Origin: Burkholderiaceae bacterium
GTDB taxonomy: Bacteria > Pseudomonadota > Gammaproteobacteria > Burkholderiales > Burkholderiaceae_D
Direction: 5' to 3'
DNA: 6,303 nt
Assembly: GCA_014379395.1 (NCBI GenBank)
Contig: JACMLV010000803.1
Span: forward strand, 1-6,303
Position 1 is the stretch's first letter. Every line of letters begins with the position of its first letter. Under the pieces are notes generated by a model that saw only the letters and a program-made list of their open reading frames with translations, was not told the origin of the DNA and did not search any database. Positions 1 through 6,303 of the stretch are shown here, one piece after another. Position numbers and translations under genes: made by a program.

Positions 1-167
1 CTAGGAGTCTGTCGGACTTAGGCTCGTCGGCTGCAAAAATACCTGGACGGTCCATATTTCGCCGTCTTCTCGGCCAATAGCTCGCTATTGGCACTGCGAA
101 ACCGTCAAAATCTGGCCTCACCCAGCTATTCTTTCGCTTCGACTCCCTAAGCCCGCCAGCCTCCTAA
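1..167. repeat. Structured intergenic element with imperfect terminal inverted repeats
   Basis: Bases 1-22 and 146-167 are inverted repeats of each other, 18 of 22 positions matching. Nested inside are further inverted pairs: GGAGTC 4-9 with GACTCC 141-146, GACGG 46-50 with CCGTC 102-106, TTTCGC 57-62 with GCGAAA 96-101, and a perfect 8-bp hairpin GCCAATAG 73-80 / CTATTGGC 85-92 with loop CTCG. The whole stretch can therefore fold into one long interrupted hairpin on either strand. Its lower GC differs from the flanking genes, and it contains no credible ORF. This layout is typical of non-autonomous mobile elements (MITE-like) or dispersed structured repeats. It lies directly at the 3' end of the DUF1294 gene and may cap the trpS transcript, though I see no U-tract on the minus strand. 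The left end may extend beyond the window. Copy number cannot be judged here. Confidence 0.6.
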
Positions 168-494
168 CTCTGCACTAAGCCAGACGAAGGCCGCGACATT
201 GAGCGCGACCGTCAGCCAGAACTTGCGGCGGAAGCTGGTTTTGCTCGATTTGTGGCGCAGCCACTCTTGCGCCAGCAGGGCGCCGGGCCAGCCGCAGGCC
301 AGCCCGAACAGCAGCAAGCTGCGCTCGGAAATGCGCCAACGGCCGCCGCGCGCGGCCGCCTTGTCGAACGCATAGACAATAAAACACAGCACGCTGGCGC
401 CGAGGTAGAACGCGCCGACCTCGACCGGCACGCGCCACGCCAGCGTCGCCGCCAGATACCCCAGCGCGAACAGCGCGATGACGACGTAGCTCAT
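147..494 (-). CDS. DUF1294 family small membrane protein
   Basis: A 115-residue protein of unknown function in the DUF1294 family. The family core is visible: a YAFDKAAA segment (about 41-48), then RWRISERSLLLFGLACGWPG (about 52-71), then LRHKSSKTSFRRKFW (about 79-93). About four hydrophobic segments are seen (4-20, 24-43, 58-75 and 92-108), suggesting an inner-membrane protein. The length is normal for stand-alone family members. The ATG at 494 is chosen because the coding region begins 24 nt after the trpS stop with no promoter between them, so the two genes are probably one transcript; the ribosome binding site is weak. The last six codons and the TAG stop (147-167) lie inside the right inverted repeat of the neighbouring element, so the C-terminus (LGGWRA) may derive from that element. 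Family assignment is fairly sure, function is not known. Confidence 0.85.
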   Translation of the reverse strand: MSYVVIALFALGYLAATLAWRVPVEVGAFYLGASVLCFIVYAFDKAAARGGRWRISERSLLLFGLACGWPGALLAQEWLRHKSSKTSFRRKFWLTVALNVAAFVWLSAELGGWRA

Positions 495-518
495 CGGACC
501 CGCATCGCGCGCCTGAGC

Positions 519-1571
<1,053 letters not shown>

Positions 1572-1576
1572 CGAAG

Positions 1577-1583
1577 TTCCTTT
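1577..1583 (-). promoter_or_regulatory. Ribosome binding site of trpS
   Basis: The minus strand reads AAAGGAA, 5 nt before the ATG at 1571. This Shine-Dalgarno match fixes the trpS start and excludes the longer in-frame start at 1634. Confidence 0.8.
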
Positions 1584-1616
1584 GGCATCGGGATGGCTTC
1601 GCTCGAACCGCGCTTC

Positions 1617-1648
1617 AAAAAAAACGCCGCCCAAGCGAGGCGGCGTTT
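1617..1648 (-). terminator. Intrinsic terminator upstream of trpS (attenuator terminator)
   Basis: On the minus strand AAACGCCGCC (1648-1639) pairs perfectly with GGCGGCGTTT (1631-1622) around a 7-nt loop, and an eight-T run (1624-1617) follows. This is a strong Rho-independent terminator, placed 46 nt before the trpS ATG and 4 nt after the stop of the Trp-rich leader ORF. It lies downstream of a good promoter at 1741-1769, so it would end transcripts that start there before they reach trpS. That makes it an attenuator terminator. It could also catch read-through from the RNase H-like gene. Confidence 0.88.
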
Positions 1649-1652
1649 CATT

Positions 1653-1733
1653 TCACATTACAGAAAAGGAAAGGCCGCGCGGTCGGCGGCGCCACCAGTT
1701 CGGGGATGCGAGATGGGTACGGGTGAATTTCAT
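1653..1733 (-). CDS. Trp-rich leader peptide of trpS (26 codons)
   Basis: A short ORF, starting MKFTRTHLASPNWW and ending SFSVM-stop, with consecutive UGG codons at positions 13-14 (1692-1697). The stop lies 4 nt before the terminator stem and the ORF is followed by trpS. Position, size and tandem Trp codons match leader peptides that sense charged tRNA-Trp in trp-type attenuators. The product is probably made only for regulation. There is no Shine-Dalgarno sequence, but the promoter at 1741-1769 predicts transcription starting at 1733-1734, so translation would begin at a 5'-terminal AUG. The Sinorhizobium meliloti trpL leader is, as I recall, similarly leaderless. The reading frame is open further upstream, so the start rests on the promoter and ATG. 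A long run of Arg/Pro codons follows the Trp pair. Confidence 0.65.
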   Translation of the reverse strand: MKFTRTHLASPNWWRRRPRGLSFSVM

Positions 1734-1740
1734 GGCCGGT

Positions 1741-1769
1741 ATGGTTGCAGTTCGAGGCAAGGCTGTCAA
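1741..1769 (-). promoter_or_regulatory. Sigma70-type promoter for the trpS leader
   Basis: The minus strand has a perfect TTGACA -35 box (1769-1764), a 17-bp spacer, and AACCAT (1746-1741) as a weak -10 box. The -10 is preceded by TGC, giving an extended -10 (TGn) context. Transcription would start near 1733-1734, at the leader ATG. It is the only promoter-like site found between the RNase H-like gene and trpS. Confidence 0.62.
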
Positions 1770-1783
1770 GGTGCGGCGGAAGA

Positions 1784-1819
1784 TGCGGCCGGCGAGGTGC
1801 GGCCGGCGAGGTGCGGCCG
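1784..1819. repeat. 14-bp tandem repeat, two full copies and a partial third
   Basis: On the plus strand TGCGGCCGGCGAGG occurs at 1784-1797 and again, identical, at 1798-1811. A partial copy, TGCGGCCG, follows at 1812-1819. The array lies between the stop of the RNase H-like gene (1829) and the -35 box at 1769. The units contain GCCGGC and GCGGCC palindromes, so the array can form small hairpins, but no U-tract follows and I do not call it a terminator. Confidence 0.8.
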
Positions 1820-1828
1820 CCGCGTCGG

Positions 1829-2533
1829 TTATGGCTGGTCGGCCGTGTCCGCGACATCGTCGCCGGCATCGCCCGCCTGCCACCCCGCGGCGGCTTGCTG
1901 CGAGAGGCGGTCGGCGGCGCCGTTCTTGTGGCGCGGAATCCAGCGCAGGCTGACCTTGCCGAGCCGCGCGATCAGCGCGTCGACCAGCTCGCGCTCGTCC
2001 TCCAGTCCGGTGGCCGGGCGCGCGCCGCGCCGGTTCACGTCGTCGATCACGACCTGGCTGTCGCCATACACCAGCAGTTCGGCCGGCCGCAGCGCCACGG
2101 CCGCCTCCAGCAGCGCGATCAGGGCGCGGTATTCGGCCTGGCCGCTGTTGCCGTGGCCGGCGCGGCGGGAAATTTCGACTTGTTCGCCGCCGGGGCCGGC
2201 GAGCAGGGCGCCGATGCCGACGCGGCCCGGATTCGGATGCGACGAACCGTCGAACCAGGCGCGCCATGCGTTCGCCGCGCCCGCTTCGGGGGCCGTCTTC
2301 CGCGCCCGTTGTTGCGCTTTCTGTTCGGCTTTTTGAATGCGCCGGGCCGCATCGGCTTCGCGCGCCTGGGCGCGCGCGGCGAGCAGTCGCGGCAAGCCTT
2401 GCGCGCCGGCCGCCTGTTCCAGCGTGAGCCGCAGCGCTTGCGGCTCGTCGATGCCGGCTCGTTTGGCCAGGCGCCGGCCGGCCACCCGTTCGGTTTGGTA
2501 GGCGGCGGCGATGAGCTGGTCGAATTCAGGCAT
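1829..2533 (-). CDS. RNase H-fold protein (ribonuclease HI / reverse transcriptase-like)
   Basis: A 234-residue protein with a C-terminal RNase H-like domain (about 88-215, RVT_3 type) that would cut the RNA strand of RNA:DNA hybrids. The acidic catalytic set is visible: D95 in FDGSSHPNPG, E134 in GQAEYRAL, D158 in YGDSQ and D208 in NGAADRLS. H202 (WIPRHKNG) lies near the position of the mobile His of RNase HI but with different spacing. Residues 1-85 form a mostly helical, Arg/Ala/Gln-rich region unlike the usual hybrid-binding domain, followed by an Ala-rich linker. The ATG at 2533 is preferred because an alternative TTG at 2602 lies in the T-run of the upstream terminator. No clear Shine-Dalgarno precedes the ATG. 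It is probably a single-gene unit. Nuclease activity is inferred from the intact acidic residues; whether it serves genome maintenance or another role is unknown. Confidence 0.85.
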   Translation of the reverse strand: MPEFDQLIAAAYQTERVAGRRLAKRAGIDEPQALRLTLEQAAGAQGLPRLLAARAQAREADAARRIQKAEQKAQQRARKTAPEAGAANAWRAWFDGSSHPNPGRVGIGALLAGPGGEQVEISRRAGHGNSGQAEYRALIALLEAAVALRPAELLVYGDSQVVIDDVNRRGARPATGLEDERELVDALIARLGKVSLRWIPRHKNGAADRLSQQAAAGWQAGDAGDDVADTADQP

Positions 2534-2562
2534 GGGGCGGCGATGGGTTCGGATGGGGCGAC

Positions 2563-2568
2563 AGCATA
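2563..2568 (-). promoter_or_regulatory. Possible -10 box of the RNase H-like gene
   Basis: The minus strand reads TATGCT, matching TATAAT at four of six positions, 29 nt before the ATG at 2533 and just after the upstream terminator. No good -35 box is seen at normal spacing, so this is weak. A promoter is expected here because the preceding gene ends in a strong terminator. Confidence 0.3.
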
Positions 2569-2600
2569 ACCGAAGCGCGGCGCCTTGCCCCGGCCGATGC

Positions 2601-2629
2601 AAAAAAGGGCCGCCAGATGATGGCGGCCC
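2601..2629 (-). terminator. Intrinsic terminator after the YXWGXW-repeat gene
   Basis: On the minus strand GGGCCGCCA (2629-2621) pairs perfectly with TGGCGGCCC (2615-2607) around a 5-nt loop, followed by six T's (2606-2601). It sits 27 nt after the stop of the gene at 2657-3400 and isolates it from the RNase H-like gene. Confidence 0.92.
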
Positions 2630-2656
2630 GATGGTCGGACGAATACGGCGGCGGCG

Positions 2657-3400
2657 TCAGTTGCGGCGCGAATTGTCCGGATTGCTGTCGACGCGGTTCG
2701 GCACGCCGTCGCCGTCGCGGTCGCGGTCATAGCGGTTCGGCACGCCGTCGTGGTCGCGGTCACGGCGTCCCGGGCCGGCGTCATGGTCGCGGTCGTGGCG
2801 GCGGTCATGGTCGCGTTCGTAGCCCGCGCGCGGCGCCCAGCGCCCCGGTTCGAGATACCAGCGGCCGTCGCGCCGGGCCCAGTTGGCGACCCGGTAGTCG
2901 TAGCCCGGACGCTCGGCGATCCACACGCCGGGCACCCATTGATAGCTGCGGCCCCGCCATTCCCAGTGGCCGGCGGCCCAAACGTAGCCGGGGCGCGGGC
3001 GCGGCGACCATTCGCGCCGCGGCGGCGGCGGGGCGGTGCGCACGTAGACGACGTCCGCTTCATTGCCGTAGTTGCCCGACTGGGCCTGGTGCGCGATCCA
3101 GCCGCCCCGGTTCAGGCGCCAGCCGTCGTTGTCGCGCCGCCATTCGGGGCGCTCGTAGCGGTGGCCGCGGCGCTCCGGCTCCCAGTGTCCGGCGCTCCAG
3201 GAGTGGCCCTGGCCGTCCCAGTTCCAATAGCCCGGCGCCCAGACGTAGCCGGGGCGCGGCTGGGGCGCGCTCTCGAAGCGCGGCGGCGGCGGCGCGTTGC
3301 CGATGACGACGCTGAAATCGACTTGCGCCTGGGCCGCCGCGGACAGGAAGAAGGCGCTGCTGAGCGCGATCACGGCGGCGGCGTAGACGTTGGGTTTCAT
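2657..3400 (-). CDS. Secreted YXWGXW-repeat protein with Asp-rich Ca-binding-like tail
   Basis: A 247-residue exported protein of unknown function. Residues 1-25 are a Sec signal peptide with a likely cut at AQA-Q (25/26). Five copies of the YXWxxGxW type repeat follow: YVWAPGYW (52-59), HSWSAGHW (66-73), YVWAAGHW (139-146), YQWVPGVW (153-160) and WYLEPGRW (181-188). Two PPPP stretches separate the blocks. The tail (about 195-243) is rich in Asp, Arg and His and contains DRDHDGVPNRY and DRDGDGVPNRV, which resemble thrombospondin type-3 calcium-binding repeats. The start has GGAGA 6 nt upstream. It has its own extended -10 promoter and terminator, so it is monocistronic. The location is periplasm or cell surface. 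Repeat-family membership is clear; calcium binding is inferred. Confidence 0.88.
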   Translation of the reverse strand: MKPNVYAAAVIALSSAFFLSAAAQAQVDFSVVIGNAPPPPRFESAPQPRPGYVWAPGYWNWDGQGHSWSAGHWEPERRGHRYERPEWRRDNDGWRLNRGGWIAHQAQSGNYGNEADVVYVRTAPPPPRREWSPRPRPGYVWAAGHWEWRGRSYQWVPGVWIAERPGYDYRVANWARRDGRWYLEPGRWAPRAGYERDHDRRHDRDHDAGPGRRDRDHDGVPNRYDRDRDGDGVPNRVDSNPDNSRRN

Positions 3401-3432
3401 GTGCGTTCTCCATTTCGTTGTTGCGTGAAATG

Positions 3433-3459
3433 ACTATAGCAAGCACATTGCCCCGCCAA
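3433..3459 (-). promoter_or_regulatory. Extended -10 promoter of the YXWGXW-repeat gene
   Basis: The minus strand has TGCTATAGT, an extended -10 with TATAGT at 3438-3433, and TTGGCG at 3459-3454 as a -35-like box with a short 15-bp spacer. The predicted start near 3426 leaves a leader of about 26 nt that contains the GGAGA ribosome binding site. Confidence 0.6.
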
Positions 3460-3561
3460 GGGCATTGATGCAACTTATTACATCTGACACATCTTTACGA
3501 TTTTTTGCGCTGCCTCGATGCGGCAAAAGGGGGCGGCGCCGGGCCGCGATCCTGGAGGCCG

Positions 3562-3939
3562 TTAGTGGACGAGCTTGAGAACCAGCCCGCTGATCAATGC
3601 CATTTGCAGCAGGCCGACGCCGACCACCCAGCGCACCAATTCGGCCTTGGTGTCGGCGTTCATCGCTTTCATCTCTTGACGAAGCGTGTTGCTTTCTTGG
3701 CGAAGCGTGTTGCTCTCTTGGCGAAGCTCTTGACGCAGCATGTGGATATCGGAACGTATGCCAATCAGCTCCAAAGTGACGTCCTGCTTATTCGAAAAGC
3801 GCTCCGCGATGCGCGTGTCCTCCGCGGCAATGACTTCCGCGAGTATGGTCGTCGTCATCCTGGCTTGATCGGCAGAAAATCCGGCGCTCTGGAAACGCTC
3901 GACCATCTTCAGCGTGTCAAACGCGATTTCTGTTGTCAT
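3562..3939 (-). CDS. DUF1640-type coiled-coil membrane-anchored protein
   Basis: A 125-residue protein with the architecture of the DUF1640 / CCDC90-like family. The N-terminus (MTTEIAFDTLKMVERFQSAGF) matches the family opening. A middle coiled coil (about 50-100) has heptads built on LRQE, with LRQESNT duplicated at 79-85 after a first copy at 72-78 (RQESNT). A single C-terminal hydrophobic segment (about 104-122) would anchor it in the inner membrane with a very short tail. Bacterial members are small and their role is not established; the mitochondrial relatives are linked to the calcium uniporter complex and respiratory assembly, which does not transfer safely here. GGAG lies 6 nt before the ATG at 3939 and a TTGACA promoter lies upstream. 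It is probably a single-gene unit between the diguanylate cyclase and the YXWGXW gene. Confidence 0.85.
   Translation of the reverse strand: MTTEIAFDTLKMVERFQSAGFSADQARMTTTILAEVIAAEDTRIAERFSNKQDVTLELIGIRSDIHMLRQELRQESNTLRQESNTLRQEMKAMNADTKAELVRWVVGVGLLQMALISGLVLKLVH
3685..3726. repeat. 21-bp in-frame tandem repeat in the DUF1640-type gene
   Basis: Two 21-bp units (3685-3705 and 3706-3726) differ at one base. They encode the heptad LRQESNT twice. A diverged third unit at 3664-3684 encodes LRQEMKA. The repeat adds exact heptads to the coiled coil, so copy-number change would lengthen the rod without breaking the frame. Confidence 0.9.
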
Positions 3940-3980
3940 TGAATGCTCCGGTGGTTGGCGGCGGGCCCGATGGCACTTTC

Positions 3981-4008
3981 ATTTTGGCGCCCAAGCGCGT
4001 CATGTCAA
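3981..4008 (-). promoter_or_regulatory. Sigma70-type promoter of the DUF1640-type gene
   Basis: The minus strand has a perfect TTGACA (4008-4003), a 16-bp spacer and CAAAAT (3986-3981), a four-of-six -10 match. The predicted start near 3974 gives a leader of about 35 nt with GGAG before the ATG at 3939. The site lies just after the stop of the diguanylate cyclase gene. Confidence 0.6.
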
Positions 4009-4047
4009 GCGACGCCGCGCGCCGGCGAGTGATGGCCTTGGTCGCCG

Positions 4048-6303
4048 TCAGTTGCAGGGCGCGTCCGCGCGCGCCGATGGCGGCGCCGATGGCGGGCCGG
4101 ACGGCGCGGATTCGTTCCTGGCCAGGGCGCGCAGCAGGCTCGATTCGGCCAGGCGCGCGTCGGCTTCGGCGCCGAGTTCCTCGGCATAGAAGTGGTAGGT
4201 GCCGCGGCCGTTGTCCTTGGACCGGTACAGCGCGGTGTCGGCGTATTTGATGAGCTGGTGGTGGTCGCCGCTGTCGGCCGGATACACGCTGATGCCGACG
4301 CTGCAGCCGAGGTAGACCGACTGCCCGCAGCTCAGTTCGCACGGCGCGCGCAGCTGCTCGATCAGGGTCTGCGCCACGGCGGCCGCGTCGGCCGGCGCGC
4401 CGATGTCCTCGAGCAGGATGATGAATTCGTCGCCGCCCAGGCGCGCCAGCGTGTCGAGGTTGCGCAGGCGCGACTTGAAGCGCTGCGCGACGATGCGCAG
4501 CACCTCGTCGCCGGCCGGATGGCCGAGGCTGTCGTTCACGTGCTTGAAGTGGTCGAGGTCGATGAACAGCACCGCGCCGATGCCGCCGGTGCGCAGCGCG
4601 CGCTGCACCGCGTGCTCGATGCGCGAGAGCAGCAGCAAGCGGTTCGGCAGGCCGGTCAGCACGTCGTGGTGGGCCAGGTGCTGCAGGCGCGCCTCGGACT
4701 GCTTGACGTGGGTGATGTCGGTGAACACGCCGACGTAGTTGGTGGGCCGGCCGCGCTCGTCGTACACGGTGCTGATCGTGAGCCACTCGGGATACACCTC
4801 GCCGTCCTTGCGCCGGTTCCAGATCTCGCCCTGCCAGTGGCCGGCCTGGCGCAGCGCCTGCCACAGCGCGCTGTAGAACTCGGGCGTGTGGTGGGTCGAT
4901 TTGCGAAAGCTGTTGTTGCGGCCGAGCGCCTCGGCCTCGCTGTAGCCGGTGATGGCCGAGAAGGCCGGGTTGACGGACAGGATCACGCCGTCGAGGTCGG
5001 CGAACACGATGCCCTCGCGGGTGCTCTGGAACACCGCGGCGGCGCGCCGCAGACCCTCCTCGGCGCGGCGGCGTTCGCTGACGTCGCGCGAGATCGCCAA
5101 CTGGCCGGTGATCCGGCCGGTGTCGTCGCGCAGCGGCACGGCGTGGGTTTCGAGCCAGCGCCGGGTGCCGCGCAGGCCGACGATTTCGAATTCGAGCTTG
5201 CCGGGCCGGCCCTGGCAGACCTGTTCCGACAGTTCGGCGAAGGCCGGGCGGTAGACCGGCGTGAGCAGGGCGCAAAAATCGAGCCCGACCAGCGTCTCGT
5301 CCGGCCCGGCCTCGATCATCGCCAGCCCGGCCGAGTTCATTTGCAAGACGCTGCCGTCGAGCGCGAGCACCTGCACGCATTCCGGATCGGCCTCGATGAT
5401 CGCGTGCAGCCGCGTCTCGCTCTCGCGCAGGCGCGCGCTGCTTTCCTGCAGCGCCTGTTGCTGGCGCTTTTGTTCGCTGATGTCGCGCGAGGCGGCGTAG
5501 ACCAGGCGTTTGCCGTCGAGGTCGAAGGCGATCAGGCTGATCGAGACGTCGAAAATATGGCCGTCGCGGCGCCGGTGCAGCGTTTCGAAGTTGATCACCC
5601 GCTCGGTGCGCAACTGGTGCGGCAGCACCTCTTCGAGCAGGATTTCGGGCGACCACTGGGCGTCCCACTGAGTCACGTTCATGCCGATCACCTCGTCGCG
5701 CCGGTAGCCGAGCATGTCGCAGAACTGGCCGTTGGCCTCGACCACGTTGCCGCGCGCGTCGAGCACGTGGATGCCGTCGCTGGCGCCCTGCAGGAACAGG
5801 CGGTTGCGCGCGCTTTCGCGCATGGCGCGCTTGAACATGTTGAGCAGCAGGATCGTCGAGGCCACCGAAAACAGCGCGAAGCCGGCCAGCAGCAGGGCGG
5901 TCTGCCAGACCTGGGCGCGCCAGGCCTCCAGGTAGGACAGGCGCGCCACGCCGACCGACACCACCATCGGCGCGGCGTCGACCCGGCGCACGCTGGTGAT
6001 GCGTTCGACGCCGTCGGCCGGCGCGGTCGAGCTGTAGGTGTGGGCCGCCACGCCCGAGTCGATGATCTGCTGCAACTGGCGCGAAATGAGCTTGTTGCCC
6101 GGCAGGTTGGCGTCGCCGCGCGCCACCTGCGGATAGCGCGTGATCAGGCCGGCGTCGGTCTTGCGCAGCATGACCACGCCTTTCTGGCCGACCTCGAATT
6201 GCCCGAACAGCGCGTCGAAGGTGGCGAGCGGGATCGGGATCAGGATGATGCCGGCGAAGCTGCCGTCCGGGCGCTGGTAGCGCCGGGCCAGCGAGATCAG
6301 CCA
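4048..6303 (-). CDS. Membrane sensor diguanylate cyclase with three PAS domains and GGDEF (5' end outside window)
   Basis: 751 residues are visible; the frame stays open to the window edge at 6303, so the N-terminus is missing. It would make cyclic di-GMP from two GTP. In visible-residue numbering: 1-130 look like the end of a periplasmic Cache-type sensor (RPDGSFAGIILIPI, then GQKGVVMLRKTDAG); 132-157 form one TM helix; PAS domains lie at about 164-277, 293-410 and 417-532; GGDEF lies at about 537-707. The GGDEF motif is intact (623-627, in RLGGDEFIILLE; DNA 4423-4437), with FIDLDHFKHVND upstream and an RNLD inhibitory site (614-617) five residues before GG, so product feedback is likely. 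The protein ends in EADARLAESSLLRALARNES plus a Pro/Ala/Ser-rich tail. That helix resembles the linker preceding EAL domains, yet no EAL domain follows. The input signal is unknown. A GTG at 6177 is not the true start because coding sequence continues upstream. Confidence 0.93.
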   Translation of the reverse strand, partial: WLISLARRYQRPDGSFAGIILIPIPLATFDALFGQFEVGQKGVVMLRKTDAGLITRYPQVARGDANLPGNKLISRQLQQIIDSGVAAHTYSSTAPADGVERITSVRRVDAAPMVVSVGVARLSYLEAWRAQVWQTALLLAGFALFSVASTILLLNMFKRAMRESARNRLFLQGASDGIHVLDARGNVVEANGQFCDMLGYRRDEVIGMNVTQWDAQWSPEILLEEVLPHQLRTERVINFETLHRRRDGHIFDVSISLIAFDLDGKRLVYAASRDISEQKRQQQALQESSARLRESETRLHAIIEADPECVQVLALDGSVLQMNSAGLAMIEAGPDETLVGLDFCALLTPVYRPAFAELSEQVCQGRPGKLEFEIVGLRGTRRWLETHAVPLRDDTGRITGQLAISRDVSERRRAEEGLRRAAAVFQSTREGIVFADLDGVILSVNPAFSAITGYSEAEALGRNNSFRKSTHHTPEFYSALWQALRQAGHWQGEIWNRRKDGEVYPEWLTISTVYDERGRPTNYVGVFTDITHVKQSEARLQHLAHHDVLTGLPNRLLLLSRIEHAVQRALRTGGIGAVLFIDLDHFKHVNDSLGHPAGDEVLRIVAQRFKSRLRNLDTLARLGGDEFIILLEDIGAPADAAAVAQTLIEQLRAPCELSCGQSVYLGCSVGISVYPADSGDHHQLIKYADTALYRSKDNGRGTYHFYAEELGAEADARLAESSLLRALARNESAPSGPPSAPPSARADAPCN

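Larger units (their letters stand above)
1617..1734 (-). promoter_or_regulatory. Putative Trp-responsive transcription attenuator of trpS
   Basis: The leader RNA has the four segments of a ribosome-mediated attenuator. Segment 1 is GCCGC (1690-1686), directly after the tandem Trp codons (1697-1692). Segment 2 is GCGGC (1678-1674). Segment 3 is the 5' arm of the terminator, with GCCGC at 1644-1640. Segment 4 is the 3' arm. Pairing 1:2 gives a 5-bp GC hairpin with a 7-nt loop and leaves 3:4 free to terminate. A ribosome stalled on the Trp codons would cover segment 1, letting 2 pair with 3 and transcription continue into trpS. The 2:3 pairing is only 5 bp and much weaker than the 10-bp terminator, which is the weak point of the model. 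A competing 7-bp pairing of GGUGGCG (1695-1689) with segment 3 is also possible. Regulation is inferred from architecture. Confidence 0.65.

Noticed and set aside
1572..1634. Longer trpS start at 1634
   Set aside because: The start would lie in the loop of the terminator and has no ribosome binding site; ATG 1571 has AAAGGAA at proper spacing.
1689..1695. GGUGGCG over the Trp codons pairing with the terminator 5' arm as the main antiterminator
   Set aside because: It is the longer pairing (7 bp, one G-U), but a ribosome stalled on the Trp codons would hide it and favour termination, the opposite of useful control. The 1678-1674 segment fits better, although weaker.
1784..1819. Tandem 14-bp repeat as a CRISPR remnant or terminator
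   Set aside because: Units are directly adjacent with no spacers, and no U-tract follows the possible hairpins.
3462..3494. Small palindrome GCATTGATGC (3462-3471) and direct repeat ACATCT spaced 9 bp (3480-3494) as operator sites upstream of the YXWGXW gene
   Set aside because: Both are very short, match no regulator site that I know, and could occur by chance in this AT-richer spacer.
3495..3540. Imperfect hairpin after the DUF1640-type gene (TTTTG-CGC / GCG-CAAAA on the minus strand) as a terminator
   Set aside because: The stem has a bulge and is followed by an A-run, not a T-run, on the minus strand. No intrinsic terminator can be supported.
3917..5668. Long minus-strand frame overlapping the diguanylate cyclase in another phase
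   Set aside because: Arg/Ala/Pro-rich shadow of the real gene. The GGDEF and PAS motifs are all in the other frame.

Overview
The window looks like a high-GC betaproteobacterial chromosome segment, most likely Oxalobacteraceae-like (Massilia/Duganella/Herbaspirillum type). That is inferred from GC-rich codon use, the YXWGXW-repeat and DUF1640 families, and the gene style; no rRNA or other marker is present to prove it. All convincing genes lie on the minus strand, so the window reads from right (6303) to left (1).

Layout in transcription order. (1) 6303-4048: the 3' part of a membrane-bound sensor diguanylate cyclase (periplasmic sensor remnant, one TM helix, three PAS domains, GGDEF with an RxxD I-site), cut by the window edge. 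(2) 4008-3562: a promoter and a small DUF1640-type coiled-coil protein with a C-terminal membrane anchor. (3) 3459-2601: a promoter, a secreted YXWGXW-repeat protein with a Ca-binding-like Asp-rich tail, and a strong intrinsic terminator. (4) 2533-1829: an RNase H-fold protein with an extra N-terminal helical region. (5) 1769-1571: a compact regulatory region with a TTGACA promoter, a 26-codon leader ORF with tandem Trp codons, and an intrinsic terminator. (6) 1571-519: trpS, tryptophanyl-tRNA synthetase. (7) 494-147: a DUF1294 membrane protein only 24 nt downstream, probably co-transcribed with trpS. (8) 167-1: a structured inverted-repeat element whose right end overlaps the last codons of the DUF1294 gene.

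The most interesting system is the trpS control region. The leader ORF with UGG-UGG, the alternative GC-rich pairings and a 10-bp terminator with eight U's just upstream of trpS have the architecture of ribosome-mediated transcription attenuation. trpS transcription should then rise when charged tRNA-Trp is scarce. The promoter places the start site at or next to the leader AUG, so the leader is probably translated leaderless. The synthetase is of the GDRPTGPLHLGH subtype and has Gln where indolmycin-sensitive enzymes have His43. This makes an inducible, inhibitor-tolerant TrpRS a testable hypothesis.

There is no gene-free stretch longer than 300 bases. The largest intergenic region (1572-1828) holds the attenuator and a short tandem repeat.
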